Positions 1 to 6,371 are shown, counted from the stretch's first letter. The stretch is 10,114 nucleotides of DNA from an uncultured Acetobacteraceae bacterium (GCA_937874445.1 CALNAL010000401.1:1-10114); one strand, 5' to 3'. Made by a program: numbers and translations. The notes: generated by a model from the sequence alone, not told the origin.

Positions 1-554
1 CCTTCCAGGACGCGCCAGGAGGTGGGGTTGGCGAGCAGGGGGCTCAGGAGGCGGGCGCCGTAGCCGAGGGTGAAGAAGAAGGCGACCGAGGCGGTGGTGG
101 CTCCGGCGGCGAAGGAGACGCCGGCGCCGGGGAACTGGGTGGAGACGGCGCCGAGGAGGACCACGGTGTCGAGATAGGTATGGGGGTTGAGCCAGGTGAA
201 GGCCATGCACTCGGCCAGGGTGCGCCCGAGCGGGTGGGGGTGGTCCGCGCCGGCCAGGAGGGACTCCGAGGAGCGCAGCGCCGACCACAGGCTGCGCGCG
301 CCGTAGCAGAACAGGAAGGCGGCGCCGCCGAAGCGCATGCCCGGCTCCAGCCAGGGCAGCTCGGCGATGAGGCGGCGCGAGCCGGCCACGCCGAAGCTGA
401 TGAGCACCGCGTCGGAGAGGGCGCAGACCAGGATGACGGCCAGGATGTGCTCGCGCCGCAGCGCCTGGCGCAGAATGAAGGTGTTCTGCGCCCCGATGGC
501 GACGATGAGGCTCGAGCCCATGCCGAGGCCCGTGAGGAAGACAGTGGGATTCAT
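1..554 (-). CDS. argO: LysE/ArgO family basic amino acid exporter (partial, 3' end beyond window)
   Basis: Inner-membrane exporter of the LysE superfamily; characterised members (E. coli ArgO, Corynebacterium LysE) expel arginine and/or lysine. 184 residues are visible and about 20 C-terminal residues are probably missing, since relatives have about 200. Read from the ATG at 554, it shows the family hallmarks: GAQNTFILRQAL at residues 21-32, an SD pair at 47-48 in the next hydrophobic segment, and TWLNPHTYLDTVVLLG at 120-135. Hydrophobic stretches at about 5-22, 37-57, 74-90, 125-140 and 148-165 are consistent with a six-helix protein cut before its last helix. The start has no convincing ribosome site but fits the usual MNP-type N-terminus. 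It is divergent from a LysR gene of the ArgP/LysG type, the classic exporter-regulator arrangement. Family assignment is firm; the exact substrate (Arg, Lys or both) is inferred. Confidence 0.93.
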   Translation of the reverse strand, partial: MNPTVFLTGLGMGSSLIVAIGAQNTFILRQALRREHILAVILVCALSDAVLISFGVAGSRRLIAELPWLEPGMRFGGAAFLFCYGARSLWSALRSSESLLAGADHPHPLGRTLAECMAFTWLNPHTYLDTVVLLGAVSTQFPGAGVSFAAGATTASVAFFFTLGYGARLLSPLLANPTSWRVLE

Positions 555-667
555 GAAATTACGGCGTGTGGTTGGCGTTGGCGCGGAAGCTGCGCAACGC
601 AGGAGATAGACCCGCCGGTCGGTTCAGGCTAATTAATCCATCTAACTCCAGTTAAGCTGATTTCATC
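555..667. promoter_or_regulatory. argO-argP divergent promoter region with LysR-type dyad
   Basis: This 113-bp gap separates the divergent exporter and LysR genes. An AT-rich patch (about 630-657) in otherwise GC-rich DNA contains a perfect inverted repeat, TAACT-cc-AGTTA, at 643-654. A possible exporter -10 (TCTATC on minus, 605-610) would put the dyad centre roughly 50 bp upstream of the start site, where LysR-type activators commonly bind. The dyad also lies 14-25 bp before the argP start, which suits autorepression. A GC-rich hairpin (575-600) sits in the exporter leader. The dyad and hairpin are seen; the binding role and promoter placement are inferred. Confidence 0.6.
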
Positions 668-1576
668 ATGCTCGACTACCCCGCCCTGCAGGCCCTGGCC
701 ACCGTCGTGCAGACCGGCAGCTTCGAAAAAGCCGCCGCCGCGCTGCATGTGACGCCCTCGGCGATCTCCCAGAGGGTCAAGCTGCTGGAGGAGCGGCTGG
801 GCACCGTGCTGGTGGCGCGCGGCACGCCCTGCACCGCCACCGAGACCGGGGCGTGGCTGTGCCGGCACGTCGAGCACGTGGGCATGCTGGAGAAGGAGCT
901 GCGCGACCGGCTGCCCGGCCTGGCCGACCCCGCCGACACCAGGCGCGACGTGACGCTGCACATCGCCACCAATGCCGACAGCCTGGGGATCTGGTTTCTC
1001 AAGGCGGCGGCGCCGTTCGCGCGGGAGGCGGGCTATCTGCTCGACGTGGTGGTGGACGACGAGGAGCACACCGCCGAATGGCTGCGGCGCGGGCGGGTGC
1101 TGGCGGCGGTGACCGCCCTGGGCAAGCCGGTGCAGGGCTGCCGGATGATGCCGCTCGGCACGTTGCGCTACCACGCCACCGCCAGTCCGGCGTTTCTGGC
1201 GCGGCATTTTCCCGCCGGGGTGAATGCGCGCAGCCTCGCCGCGGCCCCCTCGCTGACCTTCAACCAGAAGGACCGGATGCAGGGGCAGTGGCTGCGCCAG
1301 GTGCTGGGGCGCGAGATCGCCTGCCCCACCCACTGGCTGCCCTCGACGCAGGCCTTCGTGGAAGCCTGTGCGCTGGGAATGGGCTGGGCGATGAACCCCG
1401 AGCCCCTGACCCGCGCGCTGCTGCGGGAGGGACGGCTGGTGGAGCTGATCCCCGACACGCCGCTCGACGTGCCGCTGTTCTGGCAGGTCAACCGGCTGGC
1501 GGCCGCGCGGATCGCCGGGCTGACACGCGAGGTGGCGGCGGCGGCACGCCAGGCGCTGCGCGGGAAGGACGCGTAG
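668..1576 (+). CDS. argP: LysR-family transcriptional regulator, ArgP/LysG (IciA) type
   Basis: DNA-binding activator that typically senses lysine or arginine and switches on the divergent basic amino acid exporter. The 302-residue length matches the family (about 290-305). The N-terminal winged helix-turn-helix covers roughly residues 4-62; the stretch GSFEKAAAALHVTPSAISQR (17-36) is typical of the ArgP/LysG branch. The rest forms the periplasmic-binding-protein-like effector domain (about 90-290), including TFNQKDRMQGQW near 200, a segment also typical of the branch. The ATG at 668 opens the canonical MLDYPALQALATVV start. Its stop (TAG, 1574-1576) overlaps the first base of a large hairpin repeat, and the next gene converges from the other strand. 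Likely autoregulated through the dyad upstream. The pairing with argO makes the assignment strong; the co-effector is inferred. Confidence 0.92.
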   Translation: MLDYPALQALATVVQTGSFEKAAAALHVTPSAISQRVKLLEERLGTVLVARGTPCTATETGAWLCRHVEHVGMLEKELRDRLPGLADPADTRRDVTLHIATNADSLGIWFLKAAAPFAREAGYLLDVVVDDEEHTAEWLRRGRVLAAVTALGKPVQGCRMMPLGTLRYHATASPAFLARHFPAGVNARSLAAAPSLTFNQKDRMQGQWLRQVLGREIACPTHWLPSTQAFVEACALGMGWAMNPEPLTRALLREGRLVELIPDTPLDVPLFWQVNRLAAARIAGLTREVAAAARQALRGKDA

Positions 1577-1794
1577 AAGCAAGGCAAGGCTTCTTTTTCC
1601 TGGAGGAAAAAGAAGCAAAAAGGACTTTGTTCGTCGGGTTCCGCGTGTGGGGCGGGCGCTCTGCCGAAATTCGCCCTGTCGTGGCATTTCCTCTCGGCGT
1701 GCCGAATATTTCCCCCGAGTCCGCCGACGCACGATTTCCAAACGGACAAAAGTCTTTCTGCTTCTTTTTCTTCAGAAAAAGAAGCTCTTGCTTC
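1576..1794. repeat. Large composite hairpin repeat between convergent argP and rmd
   Basis: This fills nearly the whole convergent gap. An outer perfect inverted pair, GAAGCAAG (1576-1583) and CTTGCTTC (1787-1794), encloses two near-identical hairpins. The left one is GCTTCTTTTTCC/GGAAAAAGAAGC (1589-1616, 12-bp stem, TGGA loop). The right one is GCTTCTTTTTC/GAAAAAGAAGC (1760-1785, 11-bp stem, TTCA loop). Inside them, 1625-1638 (CTTTGTTCG...) pairs imperfectly with 1738-1752 (...CGGACAAAAG), leaving a central loop of about 90 bp that holds the related stretches TGCCGAAATTCGCCC and TGCCGAATATTTCCCCC. It is homologous to the elements at 4291-4433 and 9036-9173 but with a longer centre. It probably ends both convergent transcripts. 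The pairings are seen; the function is inferred. Confidence 0.8.
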
Positions 1795-1813
1795 CCGGGA
1801 AAGGCGCGAGGTC

Positions 1814-2770
1814 CTACCCGGGGCGGGCGGTCCAGTCGGCGAGGACGTCGCGCAGGGTCTGTTCCCAGGGGATGCGGGGGGCCCAGCCGAGGAGGCTGCG
1901 GGCGCGTCCGGCGTTGCCGCAGGCGCGGGCGAGGTCGCCGGGGCGCAGCAGCGGGGCGGAGGTTTCCACCCGGGCGTTGCCGATTCCGCCCAGGCGCATC
2001 AGCTCGGCCAGAACGTCGCCGATGCGGTGCGGCGTGCCGGAGGCGATGTTGAGCACGCAGCCGGCGGGCAGCTCCGCGCGCCGGGCCAGCGCCGCGACAT
2101 AGGCGTCGCAGACGTCGCGCACGTCGAGGAAGTCGCGTTCGGGGGCCAGCGCGCCGACGTGGAGCACCGGCTCCTGGCGGCCGGCGGCGATGGCGGCCAC
2201 CTGGCGGGCGAAGGCCGGAACCACGAAATCGGGGCTCTGCCCGGGGCCGGTGTGGTTGAACGGGCGCAGCCGCACCACGTGCAGCCCTTCCGAGACCATC
2301 GCGCCCAGGGCGAGGTCGGTGGCGGCCTTGGTGGCGGCGTAGGTGTTGGCCGGGGCGGGCAGGGCGCTCTCGTCGAGCGCCACGCCGGCGTGGAAGGAGC
2401 CGCCGTAGATGTCGGCCGAGGAGACGTAGAGCAGCGTCGCCTCGGGAGCGGTGGCCAGGATCCCGCGCGCCAGGGCGAGGGTTCCGCCGAGGTTGATGCG
2501 CCAGGCGAGCGTCGGGTCGCGCCGCGCCGCGGGGATGGCGGCGATGGCGGCGAGGTGGAGCACGGCGTCGGGCCTGGGTGCGGCGACCAGCGCCTCCACG
2601 GCGGCGACGTCGGCGAAGTCGGTCTGGCGCATCCCCGCCGCCTGGCCGCACAGGGTCAGGCGGGCTTCGGGGAAGGCGGCCCGCAGGCGCGGCAACAGGT
2701 GTCCGCCGACGAAGCCGTTGGCGCCCGTCACCAGGATATGGCCCAGGGAGGAGGGACGCCGGGGGGCCAT
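1814..2770 (-). CDS. rmd: GDP-4-dehydro-6-deoxy-D-mannose reductase (NAD-dependent epimerase/dehydratase family)
   Basis: Extended short-chain dehydrogenase of 318 residues, expected to reduce GDP-4-keto-6-deoxy-D-mannose to GDP-D-rhamnose in the cytoplasm. The N-terminal Rossmann motif TGANGFVG is at 15-22. The active site shows SSADIYGG at 117-124 and YAATK at 144-148 (Tyr144, Lys148). The segment FNHTGPGQSPDFVVPAFARQ at 171-190 is the feature that points to Rmd rather than to other sugar epimerases. The ATG at 2770 leaves only 5 bp after the gmd stop, so the two genes should be co-transcribed, and Gmd makes the Rmd substrate. The stop is followed about 20 bp later by the large hairpin repeat. 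Alternatives are a GDP-6-deoxy-talose-type 4-reductase or another 4-keto reductase; sequence alone cannot settle the C4 stereochemistry of the product. Confidence 0.85.
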   Translation of the reverse strand: MAPRRPSSLGHILVTGANGFVGGHLLPRLRAAFPEARLTLCGQAAGMRQTDFADVAAVEALVAAPRPDAVLHLAAIAAIPAARRDPTLAWRINLGGTLALARGILATAPEATLLYVSSADIYGGSFHAGVALDESALPAPANTYAATKAATDLALGAMVSEGLHVVRLRPFNHTGPGQSPDFVVPAFARQVAAIAAGRQEPVLHVGALAPERDFLDVRDVCDAYVAALARRAELPAGCVLNIASGTPHRIGDVLAELMRLGGIGNARVETSAPLLRPGDLARACGNAGRARSLLGWAPRIPWEQTLRDVLADWTARPG

Positions 2771-2775
2771 GGCGG

Positions 2776-3798
2776 TCAGTGCGCCACCTTGCCCAGGTCG
2801 GCGATGCCGGGCATCACCACCGTGCTGCGGGCGCGATGGCGCTGGAGATCGGCCTCGACCATCTCGGCCACCATGTCCTCCAGCTTGATCGCGGGGGTCC
2901 AGCCGAGCTTCTCGCGGGCCTTGCCGGCGTCGCCGTGCAGCACCTCCACCTCGGCGGGGCGCAGCAGGTGGGAGTCGGTCTTGACGAACTCGTGCCAGTC
3001 GAGCCCGACATAGCCGAAGGCCATGCCGCAGAATTCCTCGATGGAGGTCGAGCGGCCGGTGGCCACCACGTAGTCGTCGGGCTTGTCCTGCTGGAGCATC
3101 ATCCACATGGCGCGCACGTAGTCGGCGGCGTGGCCCCAGTCGCGCTTGGCGTGGATGTTGCCGAGCTTCACCTCGCGGGCCGTGCCCAGCTTGATGCGCG
3201 CCACCGCGTCGGTGATCTTGCGGGTGACGAACTCGATGCCGCGCAGCGGGCTCTCGTGGTTGAAGAGGATGCCGCAGGAGGTGTGCAGCCCGAAGCTCTC
3301 GCGGTAGTTGATGGTCATCCAGTGGGCGTAGAGCTTGGCCGCGGCGTAGGGGCTGCGCGGGTAGAAGGGGGTGCGCTCGGTCTGGATCTCCTGCTGGATC
3401 TTGCCGAACATCTCCGAGGAGGAGGCCTGGTAGAAGCGCGCTGTCGGGCACTCCAGGCGCAGCGCTTCCAGGACGTTCACCGCGCCCATCCCGGTGACGG
3501 TGCCGGTGAGCAGCGGCTGCTGCCAGGAGGCATGCACGAAGCTCTGGGCGCCGAGGTTGTAGACCTCGTCGGGCTGGATCTCGCGCACGACGCGCACCGC
3601 CGAGGAGAGGTCGGTGAGGTTGCCGTCGTGCAGCACCACGTCGTCGATGACACCGAGCCAGCGCAGGCGCTCGCCGATCACGTCGGCCGAGGCCGAGCGG
3701 CGCAGCAGGCCATGGACGGCATAGCCGCGCTGAAGCAGGAAACGGGACAGGTAGGCGCCATCCTGGCCGGTAATGCCGGTGATCAGGGCCTTGCGCAT
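2776..3798 (-). CDS. gmd: GDP-mannose 4,6-dehydratase
   Basis: Cytoplasmic short-chain dehydrogenase/reductase that converts GDP-D-mannose to GDP-4-keto-6-deoxy-D-mannose, the branch-point precursor of GDP-fucose, GDP-D-rhamnose and GDP-perosamine. At 340 residues it matches the bacterial family. It shows the nucleotide-binding GITGQDGAYL (8-17), YNLGAQSFVHASW (80-92), the catalytic SSSEMFG (126-132; S127 and E129 correspond to E. coli Thr132 and Glu134), Y151 and K155 in the YAAAK motif, LFNHESPLRG (178-187), and KLGNIHAKRDWGHAADYV (211-228). No residue expected to be essential is missing. A GGAGG (3812-3816) lies 13 bp before the ATG, rather far. It leads the gmd-rmd operon and is divergent from the phosphotransfer gene. 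No glycosyltransferase or polysaccharide gene lies in the window, so where the sugar goes is unknown. Confidence 0.96.
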   Translation of the reverse strand: MRKALITGITGQDGAYLSRFLLQRGYAVHGLLRRSASADVIGERLRWLGVIDDVVLHDGNLTDLSSAVRVVREIQPDEVYNLGAQSFVHASWQQPLLTGTVTGMGAVNVLEALRLECPTARFYQASSSEMFGKIQQEIQTERTPFYPRSPYAAAKLYAHWMTINYRESFGLHTSCGILFNHESPLRGIEFVTRKITDAVARIKLGTAREVKLGNIHAKRDWGHAADYVRAMWMMLQQDKPDDYVVATGRSTSIEEFCGMAFGYVGLDWHEFVKTDSHLLRPAEVEVLHGDAGKAREKLGWTPAIKLEDMVAEMVEADLQRHRARSTVVMPGIADLGKVAH

Positions 3799-3962
3799 GG
3801 TGTAATCGAAGCCTCCGCAATGGGTGCGGGACCCGCGGCCAGCGCGTCCCCACGGGGCGATCCTGTAGACGAATCAGGGGGGAACGTCCATCCATGTGGT
3901 GCTTTCCCCCACGTGGTGCTTTATCGGGCGATGCGGTCGGGAAACGGGGGCAGGAGGGCGGG
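3799..3962. promoter_or_regulatory. gmd / HPt divergent intergenic region with 17-bp direct repeat
   Basis: This 164-bp gap must hold the promoters of both divergent genes. I could not pick convincing -35/-10 boxes. It contains two tandem 17-bp units sharing GTGGTGCTTT (starting at 3893 and 3910, as CATGTGGTGCTTTCCCC and CACGTGGTGCTTTATCG). The second begins inside the palindrome CCACGTGG (3909-3916). A short palindrome, CCCCACGGGG, is at 3848-3857. The repeats lie about 40-70 bp upstream of the HPt start, a plausible operator position. The role is inferred. Confidence 0.45.
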
Positions 3963-4292
3963 ATGCAGGCGAATGGATTCGCGGCGGCGCTGCGCGCGGA
4001 ACTTTCTCCCGACGAAATCGGCCAGGTGCTGGAAGTGTTCGCCACCGATCTGACGCGCCTGGGCGCGGCGCTGGCGGCCCAGGCACGCGCGGGCGACGGG
4101 GCGGGCTTTCGTCGCAGCTGCCATACGCTGGCCGGGGCCTGCGGCACTGTGGACGCCACCACGCTGGAGCGACTCTGCCGCGCCGCGATGGCCAGCCCGG
4201 AGCCGCCCGCCGCCCTGCTGGCCGGTATCGTCGAGGGGATCGCCGGGGCACGGCGGGAGATGGCGGTCTTCCTGGCGGGGCGGCCCGGATAA
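3963..4292 (+). CDS. Stand-alone histidine phosphotransfer (HPt) domain protein
   Basis: Small acidic, alanine-rich protein of 109 residues, predicted to be a helical HPt module that relays phosphate between histidine kinases and response regulators in multistep phosphorelays. The diagnostic motif is RRSCHTLAGACGTVDATTL at 50-68, matching the HPt pattern of a phosphoacceptor His (H54) followed by the small-residue turn LxGxxG; LERLCRAAM follows as in typical HPt helices. The start is ATG 3963 because AGGAGG (3952-3957) sits 5 bp before it; a longer reading from 3894 would begin within a direct repeat. No kinase or receiver gene is adjacent, so its partners are unknown. A structured repeat begins at the stop codon. 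The fold assignment is good though divergent from model proteins; the pathway is unknown. Confidence 0.8.
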   Translation: MQANGFAAALRAELSPDEIGQVLEVFATDLTRLGAALAAQARAGDGAGFRRSCHTLAGACGTVDATTLERLCRAAMASPEPPAALLAGIVEGIAGARREMAVFLAGRPG

Positions 4293-4433
4293 GGAAGGGG
4301 AGGCTTCTTTTTCCTGAAGAAAAAAGAAGCAAAAAGGACTTTGCCCGTTAGGCTTCGTGGCTGACACAGGCGCGGAGTCGAACGAACAAAGCTTTCCTGG
4401 TTCTCCTTTCTCGAAAGGAGAACGCCTTACCTT
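4291..4433. repeat. Three-hairpin structured repeat, copy A
   Basis: Starting at the HPt stop codon, AAGGAAGG (4291-4298) can pair with CCTTaCCTT (4425-4433) around three stem-loops. Hairpin I is 4303-4314 with 4319-4330 (GCTTCTTTTTCC/GAAAAAAGAAGC, 11 of 12 pairs). Stem II is 4339-4359 with 4371-4391 (15 Watson-Crick pairs, 3 G-U, 3 mismatches, 11-base loop). Hairpin III is GTTCTCCTTT (4400-4409) with AAAGGAGAAC (4414-4423). The core from hairpin I to III is 121 bp, exactly as in the copy at 9044-9164. On each strand the sequence just after stem II is pyrimidine- and T-rich, so it could stop transcription in both directions. The pairing is seen; the terminator role is inferred. Confidence 0.8.
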
Positions 4434-4535
4434 GGCCTTCGTTCGGCGCCGTGGCCCTCCATGGCGGGGAGAGCGCTTCTCTGCTATCCCTCGCCCGACC
4501 GGCGCGCGGTGCGCGCCCAGCAGGCGAGGTTATGC

Positions 4536-5516
4536 ATGACGTTCGAGGAACTGAAGGCACGGGCCGGAGAAGCGATTTCCGAGGCGGTGCTGAGCGAGCT
4601 GCCCGGCCATGTGCGGGGCAAGGTGCGCGAGAACTATGACCTGCCCGACGGGCGGCGCATCCTGATCGCCACCGACCGGCTCTCCGCCTTCGACCGCATC
4701 CTGGCGGTGGTCCCCTTCAAGGGCCAGGTGCTGACCCAGACCGCCCGCTACTGGTTCGAGGCGACCGGCGACATCTGCCCCAACCACGTGCTCGGCTATC
4801 CCGACCCCAACGTGGTGGTGGGGCGGCGGCTCAACATCCTGCCGGTGGAAGTGGTGGTGCGCGGCTACCTCGCCGGCACGACCGATACCTCCGTGCTGAC
4901 CATGTACAACGCCGGCCGGCGCGACATGTACGGCGTGCACCTGCCCGACGGCATGCGGGCCAACGAGCGCCTGCCCGCGCCGATTCTCACGCCCACCAGC
5001 AAGGGCGAGATGGGCGCCCACGACGAGCCGCTTTCGCCCAAGGAGATTCTCGAGCGCCACCTGCTCGCGCCGGAGCAGTGGGACGCGGTGGCCGGCTACG
5101 CGCTGGCGCTGTTCGCGCGCGGGCAGAAGCTGGCGGCCGCGCGCGGGCTGATCCTGGCCGATACCAAATACGAGTTCGGCATGGACGACGAGGGCAACAT
5201 CGTGCTGGCCGACGAGATCCATACCCCGGATTCGTCGCGCTACTGGTTCGCCGCCACCTATCCCGAGAAGTTCGCCCGCGGCGAGGCCCCGCAGGCCTTC
5301 GACAAGGACGTGGTGCGCCGCTGGGTGGCCGCGCGCTGTGACCCCTATCGCGAGGTGGTGCCGCCCATCCCCGAGGATGTCGTGCTGAAGACGGCCCAGA
5401 CCTACATCGCGGCCTTCGAGACGATCACCGGCAAGAGCTTCGAGGCTCCGCCGCCAGGCGCGCCGGTGGAGCGGATCCGCCACCACCTGGCCACCTGGCT
5501 GGCCGACGCGGGCTGA
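4536..5516 (+). CDS. purC: Phosphoribosylaminoimidazole-succinocarboxamide synthase (SAICAR synthetase)
   Basis: Cytosolic enzyme of de novo purine synthesis that joins aspartate to CAIR using ATP to form SAICAR. The 326 residues fit the longer, yeast ADE1-like class rather than the short form of about 240 residues found in E. coli. Motifs visible are GKVRENYDL (28-36, nucleotide-binding start), ATDRLSAFD (45-53), the signature VEVVVRGYLAGT (104-115; most relatives have R-x-Y-L-T-G-S), LADTKYEFG (207-215) and ADEIHTPDSSRYW (225-237). ATG 4536 is chosen because GAGG (4526-4529) is 6 bp upstream and MTFEEL begins the conserved fold; an in-frame ATG at 4461 would add 25 unconserved residues. It lies downstream of a structured repeat that probably insulates it from the HPt gene. 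No other pur gene is adjacent, so it appears to be expressed alone. Confidence 0.96.
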   Translation: MTFEELKARAGEAISEAVLSELPGHVRGKVRENYDLPDGRRILIATDRLSAFDRILAVVPFKGQVLTQTARYWFEATGDICPNHVLGYPDPNVVVGRRLNILPVEVVVRGYLAGTTDTSVLTMYNAGRRDMYGVHLPDGMRANERLPAPILTPTSKGEMGAHDEPLSPKEILERHLLAPEQWDAVAGYALALFARGQKLAAARGLILADTKYEFGMDDEGNIVLADEIHTPDSSRYWFAATYPEKFARGEAPQAFDKDVVRRWVAARCDPYREVVPPIPEDVVLKTAQTYIAAFETITGKSFEAPPPGAPVERIRHHLATWLADAG

Positions 5517-5530
5517 GGCCGCGCGGCCCG

Positions 5531-5578
5531 GGAAATACCCCGGGGGGGAAATACCCGAGGGAGGAAATACCCCGGGGG
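5531..5578. repeat. 16-bp tandem array, three units
   Basis: Three head-to-tail units of GGAAATACCCCGGGGG at 5531-5546, 5547-5562 (variant ending CCCGAGGGA) and 5563-5578. The first and third are identical. The GC half of each identical unit contains CCCCGGGG, so each copy is partly self-complementary. On the minus strand the unit reads CCCCCGGGGTATTTCC, which resembles the 17-bp units at 7969-8036. It begins 14 bp after the purC stop codon. Confidence 0.85.
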
Positions 5579-5597
5579 GACATTTTTCGGTCCCCCC
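5574..5597. terminator. Candidate terminator hairpin after purC / tRNA-Leu
   Basis: GGGGGGAC (5574-5581) and GTCCCCCC (5590-5597) form a perfect 8-bp stem around ATTTTTCG. There is no T-run after the stem on either strand, so a classic intrinsic terminator is not shown. The position 57 bp past the purC stop and downstream of the convergent tRNA makes a transcript-end role plausible. Its left arm is part of the last tandem unit. Confidence 0.4.
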
Positions 5598-5896
5598 GCG
5601 GGGATGGGCCGGAGCGGTTTTGGCCCTCATGGGCCGTTTTGCCCATGCTCCATTTTGCGCGCGCGCCGTTTTGGGGGGCGCGCCGATGCCTGTCGTGTCG
5701 GGGCCCGCTGTGTCGGTGCGGGCGTAGTCTGTCGCGCCCGTTTTGGGGCTGTCCCTTTTGGATCTGTCCGTTCTGGAGCGTCTCCAGGCTTTTGCCTGCT
5801 GGCGGGCCGCGTTTTGGGGCCTCGCCGAGGCGCCGCCTGCTGCGACGCCGTTTCGGCCGTCTTGGCCTTGGAGGGAGAGAATTCGGGGGGGAGCCA

Positions 5897-5979
5897 TGCG
5901 GGTGGTCGGATTCGAACCGACAAGGGCCGAAGCCCGGGAGATTTTGAGTCTCCTGTGTCTACCGTTCCACCACACCCGC
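5897..5979 (-). tRNA. tRNA-Leu (anticodon CAA)
   Basis: The minus strand folds into a complete class II tRNA. The acceptor stem GCGGGTG/CACCCGC pairs over 7 bp (5973-5979 with 5898-5904). The D arm contains TGGTGGAACGGTAGACAC. The anticodon stem GGAGA/TCTCC encloses the loop CTCAAAA, giving anticodon CAA, which reads the leucine codon UUG. A long variable arm, GGGC-TTCG-GCCC, is typical of leucine tRNAs. The T arm GTCGG-TTCGAAT-CCGAC is perfect. The discriminator base is A (5897), as required for leucine. The 3' CCA is not encoded (TGG follows), so it must be added after transcription. Confidence 0.97.
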
Positions 5980-5993
5980 GCGGAGCGGCGCAC

Positions 5994-6021
5994 CCTATGA
6001 CGCGGCGGCTTTCCCGGCAAG
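5994..6021 (-). promoter_or_regulatory. Possible tRNA-Leu promoter
   Basis: On the minus strand CTTGCC (6016-6021) resembles the alphaproteobacterial -35 CTTGAC. After 16 bp comes CATAGG (5994-5999) as a weak -10, 14 bp before the mature tRNA 5' end. This spacing would give a short leader of about 8 bases. The -10 match is poor, so the call is tentative. Confidence 0.35.
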
Positions 6022-6033
6022 CCGTCCCGCCCG

Positions 6034-6048
6034 GATCCGTTTTGGATC
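6034..6048. terminator. GATCC-GTTTT-GGATC hairpin at the 3' end of the small unknown gene
   Basis: A perfect 5-bp inverted repeat with a GTTTT loop overlaps the stop codon (6047-6049, minus strand) of the 99-residue protein gene. It carries the same CCGTTTTGG core that recurs in 5615-5865. No T-run follows on the minus strand, so termination is only a possibility. Confidence 0.35.
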
Positions 6049-6346
6049 AGCCCGCGGCCTGGTAGGCGGCGACGGCCTTCTGGGCCTCGGCCAGGGTGGG
6101 CGTGCTGGCACCCAGCGCCCCGAACACGTCGCCCACCAGCGTGCGGGAGTTGTCCGCCATCGAGGCGGTGCTGCCGGTGGTGATATCGTCGGTCTGGCGC
6201 TGCTGCCCCGATGAGCGCGCCTTGTCGGAGCGCCCCAGGGTGGTGCCGAGGGTCTGGCCGAACTCGCCGGCACCGGCGGCGGTGCCCGCGCTGGAAACCC
6301 GCGGCTGGGTGATCGGGGTGATGGTGGTGACGCTGGCGACCGACAT
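6047..6346 (-). CDS. Small protein of unknown function (99 aa)
   Basis: I do not recognise this protein. The ATG at 6346 is preceded by GGGAGAG about 7 bp upstream, a good ribosome site; an in-frame ATG at 6472 would add unconserved-looking sequence. The 99 residues are rich in Thr, Ser, Ala, Gly and Gln. The N-terminus (MSVASVTTITPITQPRVSS) looks disordered, and there is no signal peptide or membrane segment. The middle is polar and charged (around 39-55, SDKARSSGQQRQTDD). The C-terminal 35 residues (DNSRTLVGDVFGALGASTPT, then LAEAQKAVAAYQ) could form short amphipathic helices. Its upstream leader carries the hairpin GGTGCC/GGCACC (6372-6389). It lies between the tRNA and metY, apparently as a separate unit. 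Coding potential rests on the ribosome site and the non-repetitive sequence. Confidence 0.6.
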   Translation of the reverse strand: MSVASVTTITPITQPRVSSAGTAAGAGEFGQTLGTTLGRSDKARSSGQQRQTDDITTGSTASMADNSRTLVGDVFGALGASTPTLAEAQKAVAAYQAAG

Positions 6347-6371
6347 CTCTGTGCTCTCCCTCGGAACAAGT

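Larger units (their letters stand above)
5517..5896. other. Gene-free, hairpin-rich interval between purC and tRNA-Leu
   Basis: About 380 bp without a credible gene on either strand; the open frames present are low-complexity products of high GC. It contains the palindrome GGCCGCGCGGCC right after the purC stop (5517-5528), a 16-bp tandem array (5531-5578), a stem-loop overlapping the array end (5574-5597), and a run of GC hairpins or motifs around CCGTTTTGG (5615-5865). Examples are GGGC-cgtttt-GCCC (5631-5644) and a perfect 7-bp stem GCGCGCC/GGCGCGC (5661-5683). It serves as the shared 3' flank of purC and of the minus-strand tRNA. Confidence 0.6.

Noticed and set aside
1589..1616. Classic intrinsic terminator directly after argP
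   Set aside because: The 12-bp hairpin is followed by AAAAAGG rather than a T-run on the plus strand, so alone it does not fit; it is treated as part of the larger element.
1814..4162. A 782-codon open frame on the minus strand spanning rmd and most of gmd
   Set aside because: Its upstream part is gmd in the wrong frame and reads as Arg/Pro/Ala low complexity. Only the last 318 codons are the real rmd gene.
4303..4423. Insertion-sequence remnant or MITE
   Set aside because: No target-site duplication or transposase-like ends are evident, and the closing arms are short. The equal core length fits a structured repeat better, though a mobile origin is not excluded.
5897..5979. Integration site at the tRNA-Leu 3' end
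   Set aside because: No duplicate of the tRNA 3' end and no integrase is visible in the window.
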